A stretch of DNA of 64,000 nucleotides. Origin: Deltaproteobacteria bacterium. Lineage in GTDB: Bacteria > Myxococcota_A > Polyangia > GCA-2747355 > JADLHG01. Below, piece by piece: positions 1 through 9,353 of this stretch. The position numbers were made by a program, and so were the translations under genes. The DNA lies in contig JADLHG010000041.1 of the NCBI GenBank assembly GCA_020848905.1, forward strand, positions 1 to 64,000. The letters run 5' to 3'. Within the stretch, counting starts at the first letter, position 1; the number at the start of each line of letters is the position of its first letter. The notes below the pieces were generated by a model. It was not told the DNA's origin, ran no database searches, and saw only the letters and a program-made list of their open reading frames with translations.

Positions 1-117
1 GACAAGGGCGCGACCGCCGACAAAGGCGCGACGGCGGACAAGGGCGCGACCGCCGACAAAGGCACCACGGCGGACAAGGGGACGACGGCGGACAAGGGGA
101 CGACGGCGGACAAGGGC
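1..117 (+). repeat. 18-bp tandem repeat coding DKG(A/T)TA
   Basis: Six 18-bp units and a partial seventh (gacaagggcgcgaccgcc and variants), in frame with the downstream propeller. The array runs off the left edge, so its true length is unknown. Synonymous changes between units show it is not freshly expanded throughout. Confidence 0.9.
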
Positions 118-1926
118 GTCACGGGAGACGCGGGGAAGGTCATGCCTCCGACCAACCCGATTTGCTCCTCGGGCGGCCTCTGCGCGCAGAGCCCGCAGCC
201 GCACGGTTTTACGATCAAGGCCCTGCACGGCACGGCCGCGAACAACGTGTTCGCCGCCGGCGACCAGGGCGCGTTCCTGCGCTGGGACGGCGCGAAGTGG
301 AACCTCTTCCAGCTCCCGAGCTACGCGACCTTCGTCGGGGTCCACGCCTTCGGCGCCAGCAGCGCCTGGGTCGTCACCGTCGACGGCATCTACGAGTTCA
401 ACGGCTCGACCCTAGTGGACCGTAGCTCGGGTGCTCACGCCGGCTCCTGGCGCGTCGCGATGTGGGCCTCCGCGGCGAACAACATCTGGGTCGTCGGGCA
501 GGGCAACCGGCTGCAGCGCTGGAACGGGACCTCGTGGGATGCTTCGATCCAGCTCCCCGGGGCGGGAAGCTCCACGCTCTACGGCATCTGGGGCACCGAC
601 GCGAACAACATCTACGTCGTGGGCGAGGGCGGCCTGCTCTTCCGGTACAACGGCTCTGTCTGGAGCCGCATCACGCTCTCCGGAGGACCGGCTAGCTTCC
701 ACGTGACGGCCGTCTTCGGCACGAGCGCGACGGACATCTGGGTGGTGGGCACGAACGGCGCGGTCTTCCGCTACAACGGCTCGGCCTGGAGCCCCGTGAC
801 GGTGACCGGCGCTCCCTCGGCCGCCATCTGGCGCCGCCTCTGGGCCTCGGGGTCGAACAACCTCTTCATCCACGGCGACAACGGCCTCTATCGCTGGAAT
901 GGGACGGCCTGGGCGGTCCAGAGCCTGCCCACCTCGATGACGCTGAGCGCGATCTGGGGCAGCGACGCGAACAACGTGATCATGCAGGGCGTCTCGGGCA
1001 CGACCGTGCGCCACAACGGCACGAGCTGGAGCCTGGAGAGCTCGGGCTTCTACGCGTCGATCACCGCCGCCGCCGCGCTCGGTCCGAAGAACATCGTGGC
1101 GGCGACTACGGTCGGGTCCGGGCAGCAGATGCAGCCCTACCTCGTGCGCTACAACGGCTCGTACTGGCAGCTCGAGAGCATGGGGCTCTCCCTGCCCGCG
1201 ACGCAGATCACCCGGCTCTGGCACGAGCCCGTCTCTGGGCGCCTCTTCGCGCTCGCGCAGATGAATCTCGACCCGCCCACGCAGCGCTTCCTCGTGCACA
1301 ACGGGTCGGCCTGGACGGAGGTCACCGGACTTCCCCCCACCACGGGCTGGGGCTCGATGTCGGACCTCTGGGGCTCGAGCGCGACCAACGTCTTCATGGT
1401 CGGCACGGGCGGCCGGATCTGGCAGTACAACGGCCAGGCCGTGACGGCCATGACCTCGGGGACGCAGCAGAACCTGAACGGCGTCTGGGGCACGAGCGCG
1501 AGCGAGGTCTACGCCACGGGCTATGCGGGAACCGTTCTCAAGTATAACGGCCAGGCCTGGGCGCCGGTCACGGTGGCCGGGGCGGGAACGGACGCGCTCT
1601 ACGGGGTGTGGGGCACGGGGTCGCGGGACGTGTTCATCACCTCCGGGACGAAGATTCACCACTTCGACGGGACGTCCTGGAGCTCGGCCACCCTCAGCCC
1701 GGTACCCACGGGACTTCCGAACCGGATCTGGGGCTCGGGCTCGAACAACGTGTACGCCGGCGGGAACGCGGGCTGGCTCTTCCGCTATAACGGACAGACC
1801 TGGAGTCAGGTCATGTCGGGCACCACGCAGCAGATCAACGCCATCGTGGGCGGAGATGCCTCGAGCATCTACGCCTTCTGCAATGGCGGTATGATCCTCA
1901 AGCTGCCGGCGCCCGCGGCCCCGTAG
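1..1926 (+). CDS. Surface beta-propeller-like repeat protein, 5' end outside window
   Basis: The frame is open from base 1, so the gene begins upstream; an ATG at 142 is only internal. The visible part opens with a hexapeptide repeat (DKGATA / DKGTTA, about six copies), then carries about a dozen blades of roughly 45 residues with a pattern like WGxxxxNxxxVGxxGxxxRYNGxxW. Such repeats occur in myxobacterial secreted proteins and are probably beta-propeller blades. The low-complexity stretch probably links a lipid anchor or signal peptide to the propeller, as in other lipoproteins here. No catalytic motif is seen. Function is unknown; binding or adhesion at the cell surface is a guess. It converges with the lipoprotein gene ending at 1955. 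Confidence 0.85.
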   Translation, partial: DKGATADKGATADKGATADKGTTADKGTTADKGTTADKGVTGDAGKVMPPTNPICSSGGLCAQSPQPHGFTIKALHGTAANNVFAAGDQGAFLRWDGAKWNLFQLPSYATFVGVHAFGASSAWVVTVDGIYEFNGSTLVDRSSGAHAGSWRVAMWASAANNIWVVGQGNRLQRWNGTSWDASIQLPGAGSSTLYGIWGTDANNIYVVGEGGLLFRYNGSVWSRITLSGGPASFHVTAVFGTSATDIWVVGTNGAVFRYNGSAWSPVTVTGAPSAAIWRRLWASGSNNLFIHGDNGLYRWNGTAWAVQSLPTSMTLSAIWGSDANNVIMQGVSGTTVRHNGTSWSLESSGFYASITAAAALGPKNIVAATTVGSGQQMQPYLVRYNGSYWQLESMGLSLPATQITRLWHEPVSGRLFALAQMNLDPPTQRFLVHNGSAWTEVTGLPPTTGWGSMSDLWGSSATNVFMVGTGGRIWQYNGQAVTAMTSGTQQNLNGVWGTSASEVYATGYAGTVLKYNGQAWAPVTVAGAGTDALYGVWGTGSRDVFITSGTKIHHFDGTSWSSATLSPVPTGLPNRIWGSGSNNVYAGGNAGWLFRYNGQTWSQVMSGTTQQINAIVGGDASSIYAFCNGGMILKLPAPAAP

Positions 1927-1954
1927 GCATTCGAGTTCCTCCGCCGGCGGCTGC

Positions 1955-3274
1955 TCAGGGGCTGCACTCCAGCGTGAAGAACCAGAGCGCCGCCGGTTGG
2001 AAGTCGGTCTTGCTCTTCGGCGTCGGCGCGCCGTACCACAGGAAGGCGTAGCCGCCGTCGACGGGCAGGATGCGAAAGCGCTCGTCTACCGGATAGCCCG
2101 ATTCGGGTCCTTCGAAGAGCGGTCGCAGGGCGCCCGTCGTCGAGCGGCGCGAGAGAGTGACCGGCATCGGGTGCTTCACGTCGATCCAGAAGAGATCGAG
2201 TCCGTCGGGCCCGAAGAAGAGATCCTGCACCGCCCCCTCGCCGATCGAGGTGTCGACCTCGGGGCCTCCCGCCGGGGCGAGGTGGAGCTTGACCGGCAAC
2301 TTCTCCTCGGCGCGGTAGAGCACGGCCAGGTCTCGCCCATCCCAGGCGTGGCGGAAGCTGGTAACGCCGGGGAGCGCCAGGTCGCGCGTCCGCGTCGGGC
2401 TCCCGCGCGCGTCGAGCACTACCTGACGTAGCTGGCTCGGCTGGCGCTCCACCTGCCGAAACCAGGCCAGGCTGAAGCCCGCGTCGCGCGCGAGCAGATG
2501 GGACCGGCGAAAGTAGTCGCTCCCCGGCTCCGCGGGATGCACCGCCCAGCGCGCGCTGTCGAGCGGTGCGGTGGGGGGGGTGAAACTGCCGGTAGCCGGC
2601 AAGACGGCGAACCAGATCTCCTGCGCCCGGTAGAAGCAGGTCGGGCAGTCCGCGGGCTTCTCGAGCACGTCGGGCGCGGTCATCCAGGCCAGGCCCACCG
2701 TCGAGCCCGCGACGGCGAGCTTCGCCTCGCGTCCTCCGACGAGCGGGGTCGGGTCGCCCTGCGGTGTCCCCTGCGCGTCGAGCACCAACCGGTGGAACTT
2801 CCCGTCGCGTGCGTAGACCGCGACGTAACTCGCCCCGTTCCAGACCAGGCGCGGTGCCGTCGCGCCGAAGCCCGTCCCCGTCGTGACGCGCATCGCGCTC
2901 CCCTGCAAGACCCCCTGTCGCGAGAGCCGCTGGAAGTAGAGCTCGCTGCGGGTGTTCTCGCCGGGCAGCGTGTCCCGGTAGTCGCGCCAGAGGAGCCCGT
3001 ACTCGACGCCCGTCCAGGCGAAGACCGGATCGTCGGCCCCCTTTGGGGGCTCGAGGAGTCGTCGCGGCGTCACGCCGTAGCGACAGGGACCCGAAGGAAG
3101 GCCGGCCTCGCCCGGCCCCGCCACGTCGACCGTCGGGCTCACTCCCGCGTCGCGCACGAGCGCCGGCCCGTCGGAACTCCCGCCATCTCCTGGCGCGCTC
3201 GCATCCCGCGTAGTGCAGGCCGCGCTCGTACTCACGACGAGCGAGAGAGCTCCGAGCACCCGGTATCGCTGCAT
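1955..3274 (-). CDS. Predicted lipoprotein with propeller-like repeats
   Basis: 439 residues. The N-terminus has a signal peptide ending in a lipobox (STSAAC, Cys about residue 19), followed by a Ser/Asp/Gly linker, then repeated segments with a W-x-G-x-x-Y/L-hydrophobic pattern (for example VWNGASYVAVY and AWDGRDLAVLYR). This resembles degenerate propeller blades found in many myxobacterial lipoproteins. Paired Cys residues (DCPTC) may form a disulfide. It faces the preceding propeller gene tail to tail. No enzymatic motif is recognised; the role is unknown. Confidence 0.8.
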   Translation of the reverse strand: MQRYRVLGALSLVVSTSAACTTRDASAPGDGGSSDGPALVRDAGVSPTVDVAGPGEAGLPSGPCRYGVTPRRLLEPPKGADDPVFAWTGVEYGLLWRDYRDTLPGENTRSELYFQRLSRQGVLQGSAMRVTTGTGFGATAPRLVWNGASYVAVYARDGKFHRLVLDAQGTPQGDPTPLVGGREAKLAVAGSTVGLAWMTAPDVLEKPADCPTCFYRAQEIWFAVLPATGSFTPPTAPLDSARWAVHPAEPGSDYFRRSHLLARDAGFSLAWFRQVERQPSQLRQVVLDARGSPTRTRDLALPGVTSFRHAWDGRDLAVLYRAEEKLPVKLHLAPAGGPEVDTSIGEGAVQDLFFGPDGLDLFWIDVKHPMPVTLSRRSTTGALRPLFEGPESGYPVDERFRILPVDGGYAFLWYGAPTPKSKTDFQPAALWFFTLECSP

Positions 3275-3308
3275 CTGGTCCCCCCGGACGTGACGCCCTG
3301 GTCCGCGG

Positions 3309-3761
3309 TTAGAGGCCGGGGGCGCGGGGAATGTCGGATGGGGGCGATGGGGCGAAGCGCGCCGGGGGAGGGGGTATCGCTTCCGGCTCGGCGGCTCCTC
3401 CGCGCGGGGCGACCATTGGAACCAGGGATTTGGCCGCCCGGTGGGCGACGGAGTTGAAGCCCGTGGACAGGGCGAAGAAGACGGCGGCCATCAGGCCCAG
3501 GGTGACCGCGAGGATGCCAGCCCCGAGGAGCACGGTCTTCGAGCGGGAGGGCTCCCGTCCGAGAGAGAGGTCCGCGTCGAGCGCCCCCGATTCCGACTCC
3601 GAGGTCGAGTCCGACGAGGGTGCCCCTGCCGCGTGATCGGGCGTGCCCTGCTCTCCTTCGCCGGGGACGGCGGCGCCCGTGGCTGCCTTCAGGCGCGCCA
3701 CCTCGGCCTCGAGCTCGGTGATGCGCCGGGCCGCGTCCTTCGGGTCGGGTTGCTCGGACAT
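3309..3761 (-). CDS. Small single-pass membrane protein with coiled coil
   Basis: 150 residues from ATG 3761; a longer frame to 3845 exists, but its extra part is unlike a protein N-terminus. Residues about 8-30 form a short coiled coil (ARRITELEAEVARLKA), followed by a Ser/Glu-rich linker, one membrane helix at about 80-102 (VLLGAGILAVTLGLMAAVFF) and a Pro-rich tail. No family is recognised. It lies 34 bp downstream of the start of the lipoprotein on the same strand and could be the first gene of a two-gene unit. Confidence 0.7.
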   Translation of the reverse strand: MSEQPDPKDAARRITELEAEVARLKAATGAAVPGEGEQGTPDHAAGAPSSDSTSESESGALDADLSLGREPSRSKTVLLGAGILAVTLGLMAAVFFALSTGFNSVAHRAAKSLVPMVAPRGGAAEPEAIPPPPARFAPSPPSDIPRAPGL

Positions 3762-4039
3762 GCGGTCAGCATACGGGAGGCGCCGGCACGCGGCAACGCA
3801 CAGCCCCGGACGCGCGGGTTGGCCGCCGCTGGCGGATCGTGCCACTAGCCAGGCTGGCTCCGCGGCCGGGAAGCCCTGCCGGCCGGCCGGACCGCCTGCC
3901 GTGCCTCCGGCCTGTGATGGTCAGAGATCCTGCGAAGTAAGCCGCGGGACGCCGCATCGCGTCGCTCGCCGAAGCCGGCGCCCGAGGCCCCGTGCCGCTG
4001 GAACGCGGCTTGCTTCAGACCCTGCCCACGGAGTCATTC

Positions 4040-5755
4040 ATGGCCTGCGAACTCGCCCGACGAAGCCTTCCCTTTGCGCGCGCCCTCCTCGGCCCCCGGT
4101 CGAGACGGGCGCTCGGCCTGGCGGTGGCCCTCGGCTTCGGGGGTTCGCTCCTCCCCCTCGTCGCCGTCGCGGCGAAGAAAGGGCGGAACCAGGAGGAGGC
4201 CTCTCCCTCGGTCACCCTGCGGGGCCACGCGCCCGCCACGTTCCTGCGGCTCTTTCCGCTGAACGTGATCGGTGGGCAGGGCGGGCTCAACCCCGTTCCG
4301 AAGAAGACGGCGGTCTTTGCCCGCGGGTTTGGCACCAAGGGCACCGACGTCCTCAACGTGATGGTCTTCGTGCCCGAAGGGGCGGGGAGGTACTCCGTGG
4401 TCTTCCGCGAGCAGGCGCGCGTCCCCGTGGCGCTGCGACGTGGAGATCCGCAGCGGCCCGGCGGCACCTCCTTCGTCCTCTCGGAGTCCATGAGCGAGTC
4501 GCTCGAGGTGGCCAAGGGGCTGCGCATCGGCGCGAACCTGGTGCGCGGCGTCGCCGAGGAGCTCGGGCTGCGGCAGATGGCGAAGACGACGCTCAGCGAC
4601 ACCCAGCTCCGGCGCGTCTTCCGCAAGCTCTTTGGCGACCCGATTCTTCGGCTGTCGGACCTGGCGATCTCGCCCGACCGCTCGGCGGGGGTGACGACGG
4701 TCCTCGGGCTCGTGGCCAAGCACCCCCTCGACGTGGATCAGAACCTGCTGCGCGAGGCTCGCAGCGGCGAGCTGGCGGAGACCGGCGTGCGGAGCTTCCC
4801 CCGCGTGCCGCTCGAGCGCGCCATCCGCTACCTCCAGATGGGGCGACTCATCGACGGTCGCGTGGCCCTCGGCCTGCTCGCCTCGGTATCGAAGGCCGGC
4901 TTGACGGTTCCCGCGTCGCTCGCGTCCTGGCCGTCCGCCACTGAGCGGGCCGACCTCGCGCGAGACTTCGACCCCGAGCGCCGTCGCGGCACGAAGGCGA
5001 CCGACTACACCCGCGTCGAGCTCGGGCCCTCCACGGACCCCGTCACCGGGGAAGCCGACACGGGGGACGGCCTGCGCATCGCATCCCGCTCCTTCACGGT
5101 CCGCACCAAGAACGGACGCGAGTCCCGGACCGACAAGTTCGAGCACAAGGCGGCGGTCGCGCCGGATCAGGTTTCCGAGCTACCCGTGCTGCGCGGACCC
5201 GACGGCCAGCTCTATGTCGGGCTCGTGCCCACGGTGAGCCCTGGAATGCTGGCTCGCACGCTTCAGTGGGTGGCGGAGGGGCTCGCCAACCCCGTCGGCA
5301 ACGTGACCTCCGGCATACAGCTCCGGGGTATCGTGCGCGACGTGGCCGGCTACGCGAAGGTGCGGGGCGGCGCGGCGCGGGCTGACAAAGGCCAGCGCGG
5401 GAATCTCGGCGTGCGCCCCATCTATGAAGAGGCCATTCGCGGCGCGCATCGGACGCTCGCCGGCCTGGGCCTCGAGGCCACGCAGCGCACCTTCCAGCTC
5501 GGGAACTTCAACGCGAGCGTCGGAGAGAACGCCTTCCACATGAACCTCGTGGTGCGCGAGTTCGCGCTCCGGCCGGGGGTCTCGCTGGACCAGGTGGTCA
5601 AGCAGCGGCGCACGATCCGCTTCGTGCCGCTCCACGAGGCCGTGGCCTTCGGCCTGAAGAACCCCACCAAGGTGGATCAGATGACCCAGGTGCAGCTCCT
5701 GCTCCTCGCGCTCAAGGAGAAGGACGGCCGGGTCTTCCGCTTCCGCGCCGAGTAG
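4040..5755 (+). CDS. Exported protein with two degenerate NUDIX-like domains
   Basis: 571 residues from ATG 4040; an upstream start at 3992 is possible, but this one gives a clean signal peptide (Arg-rich n-region, hydrophobic 24-45, VAVAA cleavage-like end). Residues 100-285 read like an ADP-ribose-pyrophosphatase-type NUDIX fold: a strand pair ending VVFREQARVP, a box-like RGVAEELGL at 169-177 that keeps R, the paired Glu and Gly but lacks the other Glu, then ISPDRSAGV and VPLERAIRYLQMGRLID. A second copy at about 385-565 has a box region (EEAIRGAHRTLAGLGL, 463-478) without the metal-binding Glu residues. The fold call is my inference from pattern; the export signal and the repeat are visible. 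The second domain is probably non-catalytic. It converges on the Uma2 gene with a 10-bp gap. Confidence 0.65.
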   Translation: MACELARRSLPFARALLGPRSRRALGLAVALGFGGSLLPLVAVAAKKGRNQEEASPSVTLRGHAPATFLRLFPLNVIGGQGGLNPVPKKTAVFARGFGTKGTDVLNVMVFVPEGAGRYSVVFREQARVPVALRRGDPQRPGGTSFVLSESMSESLEVAKGLRIGANLVRGVAEELGLRQMAKTTLSDTQLRRVFRKLFGDPILRLSDLAISPDRSAGVTTVLGLVAKHPLDVDQNLLREARSGELAETGVRSFPRVPLERAIRYLQMGRLIDGRVALGLLASVSKAGLTVPASLASWPSATERADLARDFDPERRRGTKATDYTRVELGPSTDPVTGEADTGDGLRIASRSFTVRTKNGRESRTDKFEHKAAVAPDQVSELPVLRGPDGQLYVGLVPTVSPGMLARTLQWVAEGLANPVGNVTSGIQLRGIVRDVAGYAKVRGGAARADKGQRGNLGVRPIYEEAIRGAHRTLAGLGLEATQRTFQLGNFNASVGENAFHMNLVVREFALRPGVSLDQVVKQRRTIRFVPLHEAVAFGLKNPTKVDQMTQVQLLLLALKEKDGRVFRFRAE

Positions 5756-5765
5756 GCGGTTCGCG

Positions 5766-6338
5766 CTACACGCTCCAGAGACCGTCCAGCTCGAGCTCGA
5801 TGGCGTCGAAGGGGACCGCGCGGACCTTCGCGTCTCCCTGGTGCGCGGCGAGACGCAGCCAGCCGGTCTCCGCGCGCGTGTAGATTTCCAGCGTCTGAAG
5901 CTTCGGGTTCACCAGCCAGAGATGGCTCACGGCCTCGCGCGCGTAGATCTCCATCTTGGCCGCGCGGTCGATGGCCTCGGTGCTGGGCGAAAGAACCTCG
6001 CAGACCCAGTCGGGCGCGAGCGTCATTGCCGCCACGTCGGGGAGCGTGGGCACGCGCTCGCGCCGCCAGCCCGCGAGGTCGGGCACCAGCACGTCGGGAC
6101 CGAGGTGCAATTCGGGCTCGAACAGAATAAGCCAACCCCCTGGCCCCCCACGGCCGCGGTCGAAGGGGCCGCCGAGGTCCGATCCCAGCACCGAGGAGGC
6201 GCGCGCGTGTCGGATCGCCGGCCGTGGAGACGCGACGAGCGCACCGTGGATGATCTCTCCGATCACGTTGTCCGGAAGGGCCTCCAGGTCCGCGTAGGTG
6301 GCCGGGCGGCTGGGCGGCGGAAGCGGAGCGGAGCGCAT
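5766..6338 (-). CDS. Uma2 family (DUF820) endonuclease-like protein
   Basis: 190 residues from ATG 6338. The PD-(D/E)xK-like pattern of the Uma2 family is visible: IGEIIHGALVASPRP near the start, then FEPELHLGPDVLVPDLAGW, WVCEVLSPSTEAIDRAAKMEIYA and HLWLVNP. The Asp of PDLAGW and the Glu of CEVLSP are the expected metal ligands, with K of AAKMEIY following. Length is normal for the family. These proteins are abundant in cyanobacteria and myxobacteria; their biological job is unclear. It is 62 bp downstream of the nucleoside transporter, same strand. Confidence 0.88.
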   Translation of the reverse strand: MRSAPLPPPSRPATYADLEALPDNVIGEIIHGALVASPRPAIRHARASSVLGSDLGGPFDRGRGGPGGWLILFEPELHLGPDVLVPDLAGWRRERVPTLPDVAAMTLAPDWVCEVLSPSTEAIDRAAKMEIYAREAVSHLWLVNPKLQTLEIYTRAETGWLRLAAHQGDAKVRAVPFDAIELELDGLWSV

Positions 6339-6400
6339 GCCTCCAGCATGCCTCGCAGAGGGGCTAGCAAGCAAGGCACCCTGCGGCGCATGGGGCCGCG

Positions 6401-7873
6401 CTACTTGCCCGAGAGGAAGATCCCCGCCACGGTGCCGGTCATCATCGTGGCGATGGCGCCGCCGAGCATGGCCTTCAGGCCGAGACGCGCGAGGTCGGCC
6501 CGGCGGTCGGGGGCCATGGCGCCGATGCCGCCGAGCTGGATCCCCACCGAGGCGAAATTCGCGAACCCGCAGAGCGCGTACGACGCGATGACCGCCGAGC
6601 GCTCGGAGAGCACGGCGCGTCCGCTGTCCAGAAGCTCGCCGAGGCGCACGTAGGCCACGACCTCGGTGAGCACGAGCTTCTCGCCGAGCAGGCGTCCGAC
6701 GGCGCCGGCCTCGTCCCAGGGGATGCCGATGGCGAAGGCGAGCGGCTGAAAGAGCCAGCCGAGGAGCTGCTCGAGGCTCAGGCCGGCGAAGCCGAGCAGG
6801 TAGTTCACGAAGGCCACCATGGCCACGAAGGCGATGAGCATCCCGGCCACGTTGATCGCCAGCGTGACCCCCTCGGAGGCGCCGCGCGAGAGCGCCTCGA
6901 TGAGGTTCGTGTCGGTGCGCGGGACCTCCACGTTCAGGTTCCCCACCGTTTCCGCGGGGAGGGTCTCGGGATAGAGCACCTTGGCGATGAGCAGCGAGGC
7001 CGGGGCGCTGATGATGCTGGAGATGAGCAGGTGCCCGGCGATCCCGGGCACGTTGTGCAGCAGGCCGACGTAGAGCGCGAGCACGCCGCCGGCGGTGTTG
7101 GCGAAGCCGCCCACCATCACGGCCATGAGCTCGCTCGGCGTCATCCGGCCGATGAAGGGGCGTACGAGGAGCGGCGCCTCGCTCTGGCCGAGGAAGATGT
7201 TGCCGGCGGCCGAGAGCGTCTCGGCCCCCGAGGTGTGCATGGTGTGGAGCATGGCCTTGGCCATCCAGCGGACCACGAACTGCATCACCCCGAGGTGGTA
7301 GAGCACGGCCATGAGCGCCGAGAAGAAGATGATCGAGGGCAGGATCCAGGTGGCGAAGGTCTTCGCGGTGGGGCTGATGCGACCGGCGAAGACCTCGGTG
7401 GCGAACGAGCGGCCGTCGGCGGAGTGCTCCACCTTGTGCGGATGGACCGACTGAAAGACGAAGTCGGCCCCCGCTTCCGAGAAGGAGAGGAGCTTCTTGA
7501 TCGCGCGGTCCATGGGGCCGAAGAAGAAGTCGCCCGCGACGGGATTCAGCACGAGCAGCGCGAAGAGGAGCTGCAGCCCCACGCCCCAGGCCACGAGCCG
7601 CCAGTCCACGCGGCGGCGGTTGTTGGACATGAGCCACGCGGTGGCGATGAGCACGAGCAGGCCGGTGGCCGAGAGCACGCGATCCACCAGGGTCGTGGGC
7701 CGCGGCTTGAAGACGCGCTTCGAAGTGGCGTCGCCCGGAGCGCCGAGCTGCGCCACGGGGGCCTCGAGCGGGGCGGCGGCGCTGGGTCCGACGTGGGCGA
7801 TCCAGGTGGTCGCGAAGAGACCGAAGAGGAGGGCCCAGAAGAGGCGGCGGCGTGGCGCGGAAGGTGGGGTCAA
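6401..7873 (-). CDS. nupC: Concentrative nucleoside transporter (CNT/NupC family)
   Basis: 490 residues. No ATG is well placed; a TTG at 7873 has GGAG seven bases upstream and starts just before the first hydrophobic segment, so I choose it. The family core is clear: FGPMDRAIKKLLSFSEAGADFVF, GQSEAPLLVRPFI (substrate-site region), MVGGFANTAGGVLALYV, and the C-terminal ALCGFANFASVGIQLGGIGAMAP. It should import nucleosides by cation symport across the inner membrane. An extra N-terminal hydrophobic segment (about 13-35) and a Pro-rich stretch precede the usual core; it may be a signal peptide or added helix. Confident family call; substrate range unknown. Confidence 0.93.
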   Translation of the reverse strand: MTPPSAPRRRLFWALLFGLFATTWIAHVGPSAAAPLEAPVAQLGAPGDATSKRVFKPRPTTLVDRVLSATGLLVLIATAWLMSNNRRRVDWRLVAWGVGLQLLFALLVLNPVAGDFFFGPMDRAIKKLLSFSEAGADFVFQSVHPHKVEHSADGRSFATEVFAGRISPTAKTFATWILPSIIFFSALMAVLYHLGVMQFVVRWMAKAMLHTMHTSGAETLSAAGNIFLGQSEAPLLVRPFIGRMTPSELMAVMVGGFANTAGGVLALYVGLLHNVPGIAGHLLISSIISAPASLLIAKVLYPETLPAETVGNLNVEVPRTDTNLIEALSRGASEGVTLAINVAGMLIAFVAMVAFVNYLLGFAGLSLEQLLGWLFQPLAFAIGIPWDEAGAVGRLLGEKLVLTEVVAYVRLGELLDSGRAVLSERSAVIASYALCGFANFASVGIQLGGIGAMAPDRRADLARLGLKAMLGGAIATMMTGTVAGIFLSGK

Positions 7874-8008
7874 GGGCTCGCTCCGGGCAAGGAATGGGCA
7901 GTCTACTCGATGCGCGCGAGGGCTGTCGTTGGCGGCGTGCGCGGGTGGTAGCTTTGGACGTGGGGTGCCGTTTGCGGTCGCTTCGCGCTGCAAAGGGGGG
8001 GGCTCGGA

Positions 8009-8439
8009 TTGCGTCCCATAGGCTGCTGGCTCGTGGTCGCGTGCGCGTGGGGGTGCGCCGCGCGGAACGCCACCCCTTCCGACGCGGAAGCGGTGGATGG
8101 TGGAGGACCCGGCCGTGGCGAGGCCCCGGTGGGGGTGCTCGATGCCGGCGTCTTGCCGCGCGACCAGGGCCGGCCGAGCTCGAGGTCCTGCGCCGTTGCC
8201 GCGTGGCGACGGATTGCGCCCCCGCGGCCTTCCGCTGGCCCTTCTGCCCCGGGGTCTGGAACCCGGCGCAGCAGCGCGGGCGCTTCGAGGCGCTGGCGGC
8301 GGGGTACTTTGCGCTTCCGGGGTGCGAGTGGCCCTGCGGGCACTATCCCTGCGAGGCGCTTCGCGCGGGGGGCCGCCTGGCCTGCGTCGGCGAGCGCTGC
8401 GAGTACCTCTGCACGTTCGAGAGCGCGACCTGCCAGTAA
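8009..8439 (+). pseudogene. Cys-rich lipoprotein gene split by an apparent frameshift
   Basis: Starting at TTG 8009 (preceded by a G-rich possible RBS), one frame gives a lipoprotein signal (CAWGC) and an Asp/Gly linker ending near VLDAGVLPRDQGRP. About base 8175-8190 the sensible protein moves to another frame and continues ELEVLRRCRVATDCAPAA, WPFCPGVW, CEWPCGHYPCEALRAGG and ends with CTFESATCQ before TAA at 8437-8439. Neither frame alone makes a plausible full protein. It is either a broken gene or an assembly indel in a GC-rich run. The C-terminal half has about ten Cys, suggesting a disulfide-rich exported domain of unknown function. Confidence 0.6.
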
Positions 8440-8657
8440 GGGCCCGGCGCGGCGCCCGGTCCGGCAAGCGTGCGAGGATTCCCGTTCCCGGTGGCAACCC
8501 GGACAGTCGCCCCTCTCCGAGGGAGCGGTGCGGCAGTCGGACGCGTCCCTCGCGATCTCGCGGGCCTCCGTGACGCGGCGGCCGGGTCGCGACCTCCCGT
8601 TTGCGGCACGCGGCTTGCTGTTCCCCGCCCCGGGGTGCAGAGGGAGGCTCGACCGTC

Positions 8658-9353
8658 ATGACGCGCACGACCAACCGCTGGATGCTGCTGGCCAGCCTTT
8701 TCGCCCTTTGCAGCGCGCCTCGGGCCTGGGCCGATGGGTCGCGAGCACCGCAGGACGCGGTCCAGCAGCTAGAGCTCGGGCTGCCCCAAGCGGGGTGGCA
8801 GGAGGGCGCGGGGCAGTCGGACCTGCTCCCCGTGGCGGCGCGCCGGCCTTCGGGGATTCAGGCCGCGCTCGTTGACTTCGCCGAAGCGCATCGCCTCTCG
8901 GTCGAGCTGGCCGTGGACAAGCGTTGCGACCGCCGGATCGGCCATCGCGTTGGGCGCCTCGTCGTCGGTGGGGTGCTGAACAACCTCTTCGATACGGCGG
9001 CCTACGGGCTCGTCGCGGCGATCGGCTCGTCGGCCCTCACGGTGAACCCCCTCGCCATCCCCCTCGGGATCCTCGCCAGCCAGGCCATGATCAAGTACCC
9101 GAGCGTGGGCACCCAGCTCGCGACCTACATCGGCTGGCGGCGGGATGGCTCGGAGCGCGGCGGCATCGGCGGCCTCTTTCGTGGCTACGTCGGCCTGACG
9201 CGTGGCGTGCACCTGCTCTCGGTGGCCGGCTGCAATGTGGTGGCCAACGTCTTCCGGCGCGTGCAGGGCAAGGAAACGAAGTCGCTCACGCAGGTGGTGG
9301 GCGGCTGGCGCGCTCAGACGAAGGAGCTCCGCCCCGCGGCGCAGCCTCGCTAA
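8658..9353 (+). CDS. Secreted or membrane protein of unknown function
   Basis: 231 residues from ATG 8658, with AGGGAGG about ten bases upstream; a longer frame from 8601 lacks such a site. It has a signal peptide (LLASLFALCSAPRAWA). Residues about 95-135 are hydrophobic and Gly-rich (VGGVLNNLFDTAAYGLVAAIGSSALTVNP and PLAIPLGILASQAM), enough for one or two membrane spans. The C-terminus is basic. No family recognised. It is immediately followed by the palindromic element at 9354. Confidence 0.7.
   Translation: MTRTTNRWMLLASLFALCSAPRAWADGSRAPQDAVQQLELGLPQAGWQEGAGQSDLLPVAARRPSGIQAALVDFAEAHRLSVELAVDKRCDRRIGHRVGRLVVGGVLNNLFDTAAYGLVAAIGSSALTVNPLAIPLGILASQAMIKYPSVGTQLATYIGWRRDGSERGGIGGLFRGYVGLTRGVHLLSVAGCNVVANVFRRVQGKETKSLTQVVGGWRAQTKELRPAAQPR

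Noticed and set aside
412-1662. 416-residue minus-strand frame
   Set aside because: Mirror of the propeller repeats; periodic residues come from the plus-strand repeats.
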